From positions 620,001 through 684,000 of the forward strand of contig NZ_JACIJO010000001.1 of NCBI RefSeq assembly GCF_014206875.1: a DNA stretch of 64,000 nucleotides. Reading direction: 5' to 3'. A program made the position numbers and the translations under genes. This DNA is from Algoriphagus iocasae. GTDB lineage: Bacteria; Bacteroidota; Bacteroidia; Cytophagales; Cyclobacteriaceae. Below are positions 19,798 through 28,849 of this stretch, piece after piece. How positions within the stretch are numbered: the first letter of the stretch is position 1; the number at the start of each line of letters is the position of its first letter. Below the pieces are notes generated by a model that saw only the letters and a program-made list of their open reading frames with translations, was not told where the DNA came from and made no database searches.

Positions 19798-22035
19798 TCA
19801 AGGTTGAGAGATTCTAACTTTCACGGATTTACTGGCTGGGGTATTACTTTTTCTTGCTTTTAGATGAATCGGAACAAGCTCATTGCATTCTGGAAAATAA
19901 GTTGCTACACAACCTTTTGGGATGTCGTATGGAACGATCGTCAAACCGGCCACTTTCCGGGTTTTACCTTCATAATGGTTGGAAAGTGTGACGGTCTTTT
20001 CGAGATCTAAATTCAGTTTTTTGATGTCTGAAGTATTCATTAGAACAACAGTACGGATTCCATAAATGCCTCGGTACCGATCGTCCATTCCATAAATAGT
20101 CGTATTGAATTGATCATGGCTTCTGATGGTCATCATCATCAATTCTCCATCTTCCAGTTGATAATCCGGAAGGGAATTTATCGTAAAACGAGCTTTCCCA
20201 ATGTCATTAGTAAATTTTCCTTCCCTTGGTCCATTGGGCAATTCTAAGATGGTGTTCCCCTTGATTTTTTCATTGAATGACTCAAAACCTTTGACTGATT
20301 TGCTGATCAGATCCCGAATCTTATCGTAATTGTCAATCAGCGAATTCCAATCAATAATGTCATTTCCGACAGTTCGGGATGCAATTTGAGAGATAATATG
20401 AGGTTCGCTCAATAAATACTCAGATCTGGCCACTTGATTCCCCTGAGTAGAATGAACCATTCCCATGGAGTTTTCAACTGTGAGCTTTTGGATGCCGGAT
20501 TTTTCCTGAATGATATCTGTTCTGCCAAGGCAAGGCAGGATAAATCCAATTTCTCCCGGATGTAAATGAGACCGGTTCAGTTTTGTAGAAACATGAATGG
20601 TCATATCGCAGTTTTCAAGCGCCTTGGTGGTAAAGCTGGTATCCGGAGCGGCTGAAAGTAAATTTCCACCCATTGACATAAACACCTTTCCAGGCTGTTC
20701 ATGCATTAATTGTATAGCTCCCACGACATCAACACCATGTTCCCGTGGTGGCTCAAAATTGAAAGTGGAGGCTAGCGTGTCTAGAAATTCTTTACTTGGT
20801 CTTTCCCAAATCCCCATGGTTCTATCTCCTTGAACGTTGCTATGACCTCTCACAGGGCAAGTGCCTGCTCCAGGTTTCCCTATGCTTCCTTTGAGCAAAA
20901 GGAGATTGACGATTTCCTGAATATTGTCTACCGCATTGACATGTTGGGTTAGTCCCATAGCCCAGCAAGCGATGATTTTGCTTTTGGTGGATACTAGATT
21001 TACAAACTCTTCAATTTGTTCAGGATCCAGTCCTGTCCTGGAAATCAAAGATTCCACATCCAATTCCTTTAAGGATTGTTCGTAGGCTTCAAATCCGTCA
21101 GTCTTCGATTGTATAAAATGATGATCTAATATCGCCGGGTCATTTTTGGAGCGATCCATTAACTTCTTGGCAACAGCCTGTACAAGTGCTACATCTTCAT
21201 TGATTCTAACTTGAAGATATAAATCAGCAAGTGGTGCGCCGATTCCTAAAAATCCCGAAACGGACTGCGGGTCCTCAAAACTCATTAATCCAGCTTCTTT
21301 GAGCGGATTAATGACTACGATCTTTGCGCCATTATCTTTCGCTTTTTTCAGCGCAGAAAGCATTCTGGGATGATTCGTTCCGGGGTTTTGCCCAAAAATC
21401 AAAATCAGTTCTGACTGATAAAAGTCCTCTAATTTGACCGATCCTTTTCCGATTCCAAGGGTATGACTTAGCGCAACTCCGCTGGATTCATGACACATAT
21501 TGGAGCAGTCGGGCATGTTGTTGGTGCCGAAAATTCTTACAAAAAGCTGGTAAAGAAAAGCAGCTTCGTTGCTGGTTCTTCCAGAGGTGTAAAAAATTCC
21601 ATCATCTGGCGTTGGCAGGTTTTTCAACTGCCCCGCAATCGTTTCAAAAACCGTATTCCACTCCACAGGAGAATAATGAGTTTCGCCTTTTCGGATCATC
21701 ATTGGCTGTGTTAATCGCCCCTGATGCCCTAGCCAATAATCACTTTGCTGGCGCATTTCCAAAATAGAATGCTTGGAAAAGAAACCAGCATCTGCATTGA
21801 GATCAATAGCTTCTTCAGCAATTGCCTTTACGCCATTCTCGCAATATTCCCCCAGTTTAGATCGATGGGCCGGATCTGGCCAGGCACAACCCGGGCAATC
21901 CATACCTCCCTTTTGATTTAAAGCCCCAAGGATTTTAAATGCCTTGGAAATTTTCATGGCATGAAATGCTTTGTCCATCGCATGGTAGACAGCTTTGGGG
22001 CCAGCGGCAGAAGTTGCAGGTTTTCCGATTTTCAT
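19798..22035 (-). CDS. FdhF/YdeP family molybdopterin oxidoreductase
   Basis: 745-aa cytoplasmic molybdopterin oxidoreductase of the YdeP type, related to formate dehydrogenases. The N-terminal motif MDCPGCAWPDP with further Cys (YCEN) is the likely iron-sulfur site. The family segments YTSGRTSNEAAFLYQLF, CSNMCHESSG, GQNPGTNHPRM and CPVRGHSNVQGDRTMG are all present, and the C-terminal domain has HDQFNTTIYGMDDRYRGI. The physiological reaction of YdeP proteins is unsettled, although E. coli YdeP is linked to acid resistance. No FdhD or cofactor gene is adjacent. Confidence 0.92.
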   Translation of the reverse strand: MKIGKPATSAAGPKAVYHAMDKAFHAMKISKAFKILGALNQKGGMDCPGCAWPDPAHRSKLGEYCENGVKAIAEEAIDLNADAGFFSKHSILEMRQQSDYWLGHQGRLTQPMMIRKGETHYSPVEWNTVFETIAGQLKNLPTPDDGIFYTSGRTSNEAAFLYQLFVRIFGTNNMPDCSNMCHESSGVALSHTLGIGKGSVKLEDFYQSELILIFGQNPGTNHPRMLSALKKAKDNGAKIVVINPLKEAGLMSFEDPQSVSGFLGIGAPLADLYLQVRINEDVALVQAVAKKLMDRSKNDPAILDHHFIQSKTDGFEAYEQSLKELDVESLISRTGLDPEQIEEFVNLVSTKSKIIACWAMGLTQHVNAVDNIQEIVNLLLLKGSIGKPGAGTCPVRGHSNVQGDRTMGIWERPSKEFLDTLASTFNFEPPREHGVDVVGAIQLMHEQPGKVFMSMGGNLLSAAPDTSFTTKALENCDMTIHVSTKLNRSHLHPGEIGFILPCLGRTDIIQEKSGIQKLTVENSMGMVHSTQGNQVARSEYLLSEPHIISQIASRTVGNDIIDWNSLIDNYDKIRDLISKSVKGFESFNEKIKGNTILELPNGPREGKFTNDIGKARFTINSLPDYQLEDGELMMMTIRSHDQFNTTIYGMDDRYRGIYGIRTVVLMNTSDIKKLNLDLEKTVTLSNHYEGKTRKVAGLTIVPYDIPKGCVATYFPECNELVPIHLKARKSNTPASKSVKVRISQP

Positions 22036-22284
22036 GGTTGACAGGGAGGTTTTAAATACTTGGGTTTATGGAAGGCTAAAAGCGTTAAGATTTACCACAA
22101 TTTGGGGAAATCTTTCGGTAAAGGATAGTTTTTCTTTGGTGTTTTTACTTTGCTAAATCTCCAAAGTCAAATAAAAAAGGCTTCTCAGTAAGTGTAGAGA
22201 GGGTTTTCGTCCTCTAAGTTTTCCGATCAAGAGTCTAGGCAAGGCATTTGCATTTTAACAAGTGAACAATTAGTTAGAAAAATT

Positions 22285-22821
22285 ATGGAAACTATCAATA
22301 AAGAATCAAGAAGTTCAAATGTGGAAAATCTCAAAGGAAAAGCTGCCGTAAGCAAAATCCGCGATATGGTGGATTCTTCCAGTTTGTGTTTTTTCCAAAC
22401 CGAAGTATCATTTGATGAAAACCAATCTGCAAGACCAATGAGTGTCCAGAAAACAGACGATGATGGGACACTTTGGTTCTTAAGTGCTATAGACAGTGCT
22501 AAAAATGCAGAAATAAACAGCAACCCAAGAGCTCGTCTCTTTTTCCAAAAACCAAGTTCGATGGAATTTTTGGAGCTTCAGGGTAAATCTGAAATCTCTC
22601 AGGATAAAGAAATGATCTATGAATTATGGGATTCACTAGCCAAAAACTGGTTCCCTCAAGGGAAAGATGATCCAAGAATTTCAGTGATCAAATTCATACC
22701 TCAAGCAGGCCATTATTGGGATACCAAGCATGGTGCTGGATTGGCTGGAGCGAAAATGCTATTTGGAATAATTACCGGCCAGAAAGTGGATGTAGGTGTA
22801 GAGGGAGAGCTGAAGGTATAA
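22285..22821 (+). CDS. Pyridoxamine 5'-phosphate oxidase-like flavin-binding protein
   Basis: Split-barrel FMN-binding protein of the general-stress-protein-26 type (178 aa). Landmarks are the N-terminal helix, ARPMSVQKTDDDGTLWFLSA for the flavin site, and the C-terminal FIPQAGHYWDTKHGAG. True PNPOx activity is unlikely because this subgroup generally lacks the dedicated C-terminal dimer region. It is divergent from the YdeP-type gene, with about 250 bp of shared upstream DNA. A stress role is inferred from the family. Confidence 0.88.
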   Translation: METINKESRSSNVENLKGKAAVSKIRDMVDSSSLCFFQTEVSFDENQSARPMSVQKTDDDGTLWFLSAIDSAKNAEINSNPRARLFFQKPSSMEFLELQGKSEISQDKEMIYELWDSLAKNWFPQGKDDPRISVIKFIPQAGHYWDTKHGAGLAGAKMLFGIITGQKVDVGVEGELKV

Positions 22822-22891
22822 AAATACTTCTGGGATCGTCTGATCTCAGCGGTGCGAATGACGCATAAGTTTAATAGGTTTTTGAACAATT

Positions 22892-22921
22892 AAAGGATCC
22901 GGTTTTAGCCGGATCTTTTTT
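22892..22921. terminator. Hairpin terminator between convergent genes
   Basis: GATCCGG (22896-22902) pairs perfectly with CCGGATC (22909-22915) around a 6-nt loop and is followed by a long T run on the plus strand. It ends the PNPOx-like transcript. The reverse side has only a short T run, so action on the HopJ-like transcript is less sure. Confidence 0.8.
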
Positions 22922-23256
22922 TATTTTTTGCGTAAAGCTTCTCCATCGAAGCTGATTCCTTCCCAACCATACTTCATGAAATTCCGGATGTTTTGATGGT
23001 CTTCTCCATCTGGATTTTCTAATACATCCTTGCGATAATAATCTCCAAATAGATTTAATGTCTGGTCTGGATTCAAGGATTCTAGTTTCGCAAAGCTGAA
23101 AATTTTGCAAGAGCCATTGTTCTGGTTGGCCTCATTGATGGTGTCCCCATTCGTAAAACGAGTAGGATTGAAATCAAAATTGGAATCGATATGACTGATT
23201 ACCTCTGAAAATAAGATGCTTTCAGGAGATTGCTTTATTTTATCTAAAAAGGACAT
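22921..23256 (-). CDS. HopJ-family small protein
   Basis: About 111 aa from ATG 23256; a Met six codons upstream is possible but less typical. It matches the HopJ type III effector protein family in layout: an N-terminal helix, FNPTRFTNGDTINEANQNNG, then CKIFSFAKLESL and ENPDGEDHQNIRNFMKYGWEG. Despite the family name no type III secretion genes are present, and such proteins are common in free-living bacteria with unknown role. It is monocistronic by spacing. Confidence 0.85.
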   Translation of the reverse strand: MSFLDKIKQSPESILFSEVISHIDSNFDFNPTRFTNGDTINEANQNNGSCKIFSFAKLESLNPDQTLNLFGDYYRKDVLENPDGEDHQNIRNFMKYGWEGISFDGEALRKK

Positions 23257-23325
23257 CGTTTGATTTTTTTGCAAATATAAAATGATCCTATGATCAAAGC
23301 CTAGATGAACCGAAACTGTCAGAAT

Positions 23326-24144
23326 TTAAAGCGAATGTCCATTGAGGATCGTACCATCTTTGACCGTTTTGAGGTAGGTGACAGTGTTGCCGTTTTCTAA
23401 AATTTCGACTACTCGATAGGTATGAAATGGATTTCCCCAACTTCCACCAAAATGCCCGTCCCAAAGATATGGCTTGCCTCGGTTGATCATGATGCCATCC
23501 ACGTCATGGTCATGTCCGTGAAAAACAGCTTTGACATTTTTGAATTGGCTGATAGTTTCCAAAAGATCATCACATTTCACACCATGTCTGGTCCAGTCAT
23601 TTTGCGAAATGTGGATGAAAACAAAGACATGGGATAAACCGCTGAACTCGTCAAGTTTTGATTTCAAAAATGGAACATCTCCGCAAAGATATTCCCCGTC
23701 TTCATTGGAGCAGTTCAGTAAAATCACTCCTGAGCCGTCATTTGCCTGGAAGGCATGGTTTTCTGGATTTCCCCAAATCTTTGTCCATTCTCCCTCGGCC
23801 ACTCTATCGTGATTTCCTCTTGTGACATAGTAAGGACATTTTAGGGTGTCATAAAAAAGTTTTACCTGCGGCATCAAGGCTGGATCGTCGTGAATTAAAT
23901 CTCCATTGAAAACTACAAAATCAACTTGCTCTTCCGCATTGATGGATTTCATCAATTGGGTATGCATGCCAGTAAAGTCCGTGTCGGGCTGTCCAAAATG
24001 ACCATCTGAAGCCACAATGAATCGTAGTTTTTTAGGCTCCTCTTTGATGGTTTTGCTTAGGCTATCCAGAGGAATTGCCATCACGGCAGAAGAGAATAAG
24101 GTAATCTTTTGAAGAAATGGGCGACGTTTCATACGGTTATTCAT
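23326..24144 (-). CDS. Exported calcineurin-like metallophosphoesterase
   Basis: Two-metal phosphoesterase with the full ligand set: D-x-H in ASDGHFG, GDLIHDD, GNHDR, a His in FVFIHISQ and GHDHDVDG. The N-terminus (start 24144 or 24132) has RRPFLQKITLFSSAVMA, a Tat-like or Sec signal with a basic start. Predicted periplasmic phosphatase or phosphodiesterase; the substrate is not readable. It lies 100 bp downstream of the ADP-ribosylglycohydrolase-like gene on the same strand and could share its transcript. Confidence 0.87.
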   Translation of the reverse strand: MNNRMKRRPFLQKITLFSSAVMAIPLDSLSKTIKEEPKKLRFIVASDGHFGQPDTDFTGMHTQLMKSINAEEQVDFVVFNGDLIHDDPALMPQVKLFYDTLKCPYYVTRGNHDRVAEGEWTKIWGNPENHAFQANDGSGVILLNCSNEDGEYLCGDVPFLKSKLDEFSGLSHVFVFIHISQNDWTRHGVKCDDLLETISQFKNVKAVFHGHDHDVDGIMINRGKPYLWDGHFGGSWGNPFHTYRVVEILENGNTVTYLKTVKDGTILNGHSL

Positions 24145-24245
24145 AAAGACCTTAAGTTCTAAAAACTATTTGACTTTGAAGATGAGTTCATGAATTAATA
24201 ACAAAGGGTTTACAATTTGTTCCTGGAGAAAAATGGCGTTTAAAA

Positions 24246-25580
24246 TCAATGAACAGGAATAATCCAGGAATTGTTGCTTTCATCTAATTTTCCACCCATT
24301 TCCTCTAAAACAACCCTTTCTGTGATTTGAAGGCCTGTTTTTGCCATATTCTCAAACGTGTCAATTCCCTCATTTGGGAAATTAATCCTGGTTCTATGAA
24401 TATTGAATTGATTGGAAAACTTTCTGCCAAACGCTTTTTCAACTCCTTCTTTTCCTAGCATAAAACCAAGCATTCCTCCCCATGTGGCTGTAGGATTATC
24501 CGAGTCCCAACCTGCCAATGCGGCAATTTTGATTGTTTCGACGATATCTCCTTCACCATAAAAAAGACTTATTAGACTCGCTGCGAAATTGATTCCTGCG
24601 GCGAAGCATGCGTTACAATAGAGGTTTTTAGATGTTAGGTCATAACCATCCATTTCATTGACTTGGTATCTCACATAAATTGAATCTCTCGTTTGCTCCC
24701 AAGGGATTCCAGATTTATATTTTTCCAAAACGAAGTCATACATTTTACTGGAGTAGGATGATTCTGGAAGGACCTTTCTTGCCTCATTGGCCATTTCAAA
24801 GATTTGTTCCTTTTTCGATTTTTCAGAATCTGCCAAAGCAGCTAAAGAGTACATCGAAACATAAAATTCAGAAATCCACTGGGCATTTTCCCGAGCTGTA
24901 GTTTGAATTGGGAGTTGGGCCATTTTAATCGCTATATCCGGTCTGCCGGGGGCAAAGAGGCCGAAGATCTCCGTGGTCAATTGCGCATCGATCATGTCAT
25001 AATGCTCATTCAATTCTGGGTCGCTGGTTTGGGGTGGAGTGATTCCTTCCTGCATTAGATCGAAGGCTTTCTGATTGGAAACCCAGAGGTAATTTTCCTC
25101 CTCTTTTTTGATATGATTCAGCCAACCTTCTTTGATTTGTTCCCCGGTAAGCTGCGTCGTTTGATGTTTGTCTAGAAGGAATTGGTAGATATATTCAATA
25201 TCCGTGTCGTCATCAGAACCCCAAACTTCACCTTCATCAGCAAAAACAAAATCGATCGTGGGAGATAAATGACTAGGAATTCCTTCCGCCCAAATACTAG
25301 GCTGGTCTGGCTTTCCCCAATCCTCTCTGGTATAAAAATCACCGGTTTTAATAGCTCCAACATTTCCGATTTTATCCATTTCGGTGACCAATCCGGTCCA
25401 GTTGGCAATGCACTCTCCCAACCAAAATCCATACAATTGATCAGCATATTTTTCTTTTGAGATGACAATGGAATCCTGATTTTCTTGGATGGCAGTTTTT
25501 TCAGAACATGATCCCAAAAGGATAGCCGATATAAGAATAAATAGGAGGGAGGAGTGCAAATTTCTTATGGAGCGTGTCAT
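24246..25580 (-). CDS. ADP-ribosylglycohydrolase-family lipoprotein
   Basis: The lipobox LLGSC puts this 444-aa protein in the envelope. The ADP-ribosyl-GH fold is suggested by the N-terminal YGFWLGECIANWTG, the Asp-rich SDDDTDIEY and the C-terminal LAGWDSDNPTATWGGMLG (the G-x-D-x-D pair that binds Mg in the family). The first motif has Glu where classic members carry GD, so activity may differ. Known members remove ADP-ribose from proteins or small molecules in the cytoplasm; an exported form probably acts on a different N- or O-glycoside. Confidence 0.82.
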   Translation of the reverse strand: MTRSIRNLHSSLLFILISAILLGSCSEKTAIQENQDSIVISKEKYADQLYGFWLGECIANWTGLVTEMDKIGNVGAIKTGDFYTREDWGKPDQPSIWAEGIPSHLSPTIDFVFADEGEVWGSDDDTDIEYIYQFLLDKHQTTQLTGEQIKEGWLNHIKKEEENYLWVSNQKAFDLMQEGITPPQTSDPELNEHYDMIDAQLTTEIFGLFAPGRPDIAIKMAQLPIQTTARENAQWISEFYVSMYSLAALADSEKSKKEQIFEMANEARKVLPESSYSSKMYDFVLEKYKSGIPWEQTRDSIYVRYQVNEMDGYDLTSKNLYCNACFAAGINFAASLISLFYGEGDIVETIKIAALAGWDSDNPTATWGGMLGFMLGKEGVEKAFGRKFSNQFNIHRTRINFPNEGIDTFENMAKTGLQITERVVLEEMGGKLDESNNSWIIPVH

Positions 25581-25607
25581 GTAGTTTTTGGGTTCTATGG
25601 TTTGGGC

Positions 25608-26567
25608 TTATTGCATGTTGATGATCACATTTCCTGTTTTTTGTCCGGAGAGGACGTATTTGTAAGCTTCGTTAATTTGGTCAAGGCTGTATTCCCGATC
25701 AATGACAGGTTTGAATTTTCCGTTTTCCAATAGTTCTGAAATGTAAGGAATGGTCTTCTTTAGGCTAAATGGAATAGGAAAGATGACCTTCTTATCTCCA
25801 TACACTTTGCTGGAAAGTGCATAAAAAATGTTCTCTGAATTCGGGCCAAGTTCGCTGGAAATATAGATTCCTTTATCCTTCAAAATTGGTTTACAGGCTC
25901 TAAAAGTGCTTTTGCCTACTGTGTCAAAAACGAAATCAAATTTTTCATTCTCTTTCGTGAAATCATCAGTTGTGAAATCAATGATTTTGTCAGCGCCAAG
26001 AGATTTAATCAGCTCGATATTTTTAGTGTTGCAAGTAGCAGTGATTTTCACATCATTCAGGCGGATAAACTGCAATAGGGCTGAGCCTATCGCTCCTGTG
26101 GCTCCATTGATCAAAATTTTTTGGCCGGATTTGATCTCAACATAATGGTTGAAAGAATAGGCATAATGAGCACCTTCAAGACCCGCTGCAGCAGTTTTAA
26201 AATCTACTCCCGCTGGCATGGGATAAGCTACTTCTTCTTTGATACAAACATATTCTGCCTGGGTTTCCTGTCCCATGTCAAAAAATCCAAATACCCGATC
26301 TCCGGTTTTGAAAGCCTTGACAGTAGCACCGGTTTCGATTATTTCGCCAGAGAAATCCGTTCCCAAAATGATTCTCCTAGGTTTCGATAATCCCAGCATT
26401 AATTTCATGATAAATGGCTTTCCCGTCAGATTGGCACAATCTGTTCGATTGACCGTCGTGGCGTGGACTTTTACGAGGATTTCATTGGGCTGCGGAACAG
26501 GTTTCTCTAAATTTTCAATGGTGATGGCATTTTGATCACCATATTGACGGCGGAGGGCAGCTTTCAC
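25608..26567 (-). CDS. NAD(P)-dependent quinone-oxidoreductase-like dehydrogenase
   Basis: Zinc-free medium-chain dehydrogenase of the quinone oxidoreductase/enoyl reductase type. It has an N-terminal GroES-like domain (KVHATTVNRTDC, GTDFSGEIIETG) and a Rossmann domain with ILINGATGAIGSALLQ. The zinc-ligand Cys/His/Glu set of true alcohol dehydrogenases is missing. It would reduce quinones or enones with NADPH. It is 28 bp past the start of the ADP-ribosylglycohydrolase-like gene and on the same strand; no functional link is evident. Confidence 0.87.
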   Translation of the reverse strand: MKAALRRQYGDQNAITIENLEKPVPQPNEILVKVHATTVNRTDCANLTGKPFIMKLMLGLSKPRRIILGTDFSGEIIETGATVKAFKTGDRVFGFFDMGQETQAEYVCIKEEVAYPMPAGVDFKTAAAGLEGAHYAYSFNHYVEIKSGQKILINGATGAIGSALLQFIRLNDVKITATCNTKNIELIKSLGADKIIDFTTDDFTKENEKFDFVFDTVGKSTFRACKPILKDKGIYISSELGPNSENIFYALSSKVYGDKKVIFPIPFSLKKTIPYISELLENGKFKPVIDREYSLDQINEAYKYVLSGQKTGNVIINMQ

Positions 26568-26694
26568 AGAATTTTAATTGTTTATTTAAAAATGATATTC
26601 TGCTAAAAAGCAGAGGATTAAGAATAAAGATTAAAAATTGCGAGGAAAATATTCTATTAATGTTGAAGGTTTTTGAAGAAAACTTTAAATGTAT

Positions 26695-27513
26695 TTAGCC
26701 TTTGATGGCGGTTGCGACGACAAATTCACCGGGGATTTCGTAGCCACTCTTAGTTTTATAGACTTGGATCGAAGCAATGTATTCCCGCTGTGCTTCTTCC
26801 TTGGTTTGTTCATCGAATCTTGAATAGGCCATTGCCACTGGGCCGCCAAGAAATGAGGCTTGGCAAGCTTCTTCATCGGAGTTGTAATGTAAAGTAGTTG
26901 CGATTTTTTGAACTGAAATTTCTTTGAATCCGGCCTTTTCTAAGGGGTATTTTATGATTTCTCCTTCTCCCAATTGGAAAAACATCGGGCAAACATCAGA
27001 ACTGACTCGGGCATCCACGATTGGGAATATTTCAGACCAGCCACAATTTTTCCGAGAACCCCAAACTGCCAAAGCCACTCTTCCTTTTGGCTTCAGAACA
27101 CGATACATTTCTTGGACAGCTTGATCGGGATCTGGGAAATACATCAGTCCCAGCGCACAGGAAACCACATCAAAGCTATTGTCTTCTAGACTAAGGTTTT
27201 CTGCATCCATCCATTGGAAAGTCACATTTGTTAAGCCTTTTTCACAGGCTTTTTCAGTTCCTTTGTTGACCATTTCATCAGAAAGATCGGTAGCAATCAT
27301 GTTACCTTCTGGACCTAACAGATCCATCATCCTGAATGTCACTAGTCCAGTTCCTGCCGCAAGGTCTAAAACCTTCTCTCCGGCCTGAATTTTAGCTTTT
27401 TCTAAAAGTAAATCGTGTGCTGGTTTTAGTTGTTCCTGCCAAGAATTCTCATAGAATTCGGAGGCTTTGTCCCAACCATACCTTTGGACTCTTCGCTGTA
27501 GTTCTGGTTTCAT
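26695..27513 (-). CDS. Class I SAM-dependent methyltransferase
   Basis: UbiE/arsenite-methyltransferase-like fold. ATG 27513 is preferred, because the longer reading overlaps the OsmC gene. Motif I is VLDLAAGTGLVTF, followed by MIATDLSDEM, QWMDAENL and FDVVSCALGLMYFPD. The second half (VSSDVCPMFFQLGEGEI onward) is substrate-specific and not recognised. It lies 10 bp from the OsmC gene and is likely cotranscribed with it. Substrate unknown. Confidence 0.88.
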   Translation of the reverse strand: MKPELQRRVQRYGWDKASEFYENSWQEQLKPAHDLLLEKAKIQAGEKVLDLAAGTGLVTFRMMDLLGPEGNMIATDLSDEMVNKGTEKACEKGLTNVTFQWMDAENLSLEDNSFDVVSCALGLMYFPDPDQAVQEMYRVLKPKGRVALAVWGSRKNCGWSEIFPIVDARVSSDVCPMFFQLGEGEIIKYPLEKAGFKEISVQKIATTLHYNSDEEACQASFLGGPVAMAYSRFDEQTKEEAQREYIASIQVYKTKSGYEIPGEFVVATAIKG

Positions 27514-27523
27514 GGTCAAAGAA

Positions 27524-28036
27524 TTAAGAATTGATGATTTCGACTTTCCTGATGCATTTTTGAGCTCTGGAGAATACATCTAAATAAGGACTATGCTTAT
27601 CCCCAGCATCCAATACAAGCTGAATAGCATCTTTTGAAGCGTCGCTCGTCACCTTGACATAATATCGAATCTCCGAATAGCCTGGAGGGACATCCGAAGT
27701 ATCAAAAAGTGCTCCGTCATCGTAATCTGCCTCGATAGTCACTTCCAGCCCGTCAATTTTTACTCCCAATTTTGAAGCCCAAATCATATAACCTATCGCA
27801 AGACAACTACCTAAAGCTGCCCTTCCTAAAACTCCTGGCACTGGACCTGTCGCGGTGCCACCAATTTGTGTGGGCATATCGATTTTAAAATTCCATTCAC
27901 CTTCCTGCGTTTCACAACTTAAACCATCGATGATTTTGGTTCTTGAAACTCCCGTGCCATGGCCTAAAGCCGGTTTTAGCAGTAAAGCTTTTTGTGTTCG
28001 TAGAAACTTCTCTTTAATAACTTCTTGTTTGCTCAT
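27524..28036 (-). CDS. OsmC family peroxiredoxin-like protein
   Basis: OsmC/Ohr-superfamily protein (170 aa) reducing organic hydroperoxides. The two redox Cys are in ALGSCLAIGYM and in RAQKCIRKV, as in OsmC. The family Arg is usually near the N-terminal domain; GTGVSRTKII is a candidate. It is the first gene of a short unit with the methyltransferase. A role in peroxide defence fits with katG in the window, but no shared control was seen. Confidence 0.88.
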   Translation of the reverse strand: MSKQEVIKEKFLRTQKALLLKPALGHGTGVSRTKIIDGLSCETQEGEWNFKIDMPTQIGGTATGPVPGVLGRAALGSCLAIGYMIWASKLGVKIDGLEVTIEADYDDGALFDTSDVPPGYSEIRYYVKVTSDASKDAIQLVLDAGDKHSPYLDVFSRAQKCIRKVEIINS

Positions 28037-28240
28037 GATTTGGGTTGGTTAAAAATTTATATGAACTCTTAGGATGAAAAATCCCTGAAAGACTTCTAGA
28101 AAAAATACAAAACACTCATTTGGTAACTTTAATTTATCCAAAAATCACCCAGAATCCAAGTGTCTGATTTTAAGGAGCCTTTTGGTAAGTTGTTGATTCG
28201 TAAAATCTTAGGATTTTGTCTTCTGGCTTACAGAGTTTCC

Positions 28241-28270
28241 TTGAATCGATCTTAAAAATTGAGTACTTTC
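28241..28270 (+). promoter_or_regulatory. Possible Bacteroidota-type promoter of the DUF2911 gene
   Basis: TTG at 28241-28243 and TACTTTC at 28264-28270 are separated by 20 bp, close to the phylum consensus of TTG, about 19 bp, TAnnTTTG. It ends 24 bp before the ATG at 28295. The last G of the -7 box is missing, so this is a tentative call. Confidence 0.4.
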
Positions 28271-28294
28271 CCAATCATTTATTAAGCTCATACG

Positions 28295-28849
28295 ATGAAA
28301 AAAATCATTCTTTCCTTCTTACTCCTAACAGGACTAAGTTACTTTTCAACTGCCCAATCCTTCCGTGGACCTGATAAAAGCCCTATGGATGTAGCCTATC
28401 TTCCTGATAATTTTGCTCATGATCGCAAAGCTGGGGAAGAAGCTATCGCAAAAGTCTACTATAGCCGACCTGCAAAATCTGATCGTGTAGTTTTCGGAGG
28501 GATAGTTCCTTTTGGGAAAGTATGGAGGCTGGGAGCCAACGAGGCTGCTGAATTTAAAGCTTTCAAGGATCTAAAAATTGGCGATAAAAGTTTAGCAGCT
28601 GGGACTTATTCTGTTTTTGCAATTCCAGGTGAAAGCGAATGGACAATCATTTTCAACTCGGATTTGGATTACTGGGGAGCTTTTAAATACGACGAAAGCA
28701 AAGATGTAATTCGAGTGACTGTTCCGGCAAAATCTTTCCCAGAGACTGTTGAAGCCTTCTCTATACGGTTTGAAGATTTAGGTAATAACTCAGCTGTAAT
28801 GCGATTAGGTTGGGATCAAACCATGGTGGAAGTTCCGGTTTCTTATTGA
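28295..28849 (+). CDS. DUF2911 domain exported protein
   Basis: Signal peptide to about residue 20 (ending STAQ), then the DUF2911 fold with its usual blocks KVYYSRPAKSDRVVFGGIVPFGKVWRLGANE and TYSVFAIPGESEWTIIFN. (Block one spans residues about 53-85.) The family is common in Bacteroidota and of unknown function. Its 184 aa is a single domain. The gene abuts the convergent CE15-like esterase gene with no intergenic base. Confidence 0.9.
   Translation: MKKIILSFLLLTGLSYFSTAQSFRGPDKSPMDVAYLPDNFAHDRKAGEEAIAKVYYSRPAKSDRVVFGGIVPFGKVWRLGANEAAEFKAFKDLKIGDKSLAAGTYSVFAIPGESEWTIIFNSDLDYWGAFKYDESKDVIRVTVPAKSFPETVEAFSIRFEDLGNNSAVMRLGWDQTMVEVPVSY

Noticed and set aside
22921..23256. Type III secretion effector
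   Set aside because: Only the family name HopJ suggests this; no secretion genes are present and the family is widespread in non-pathogens.
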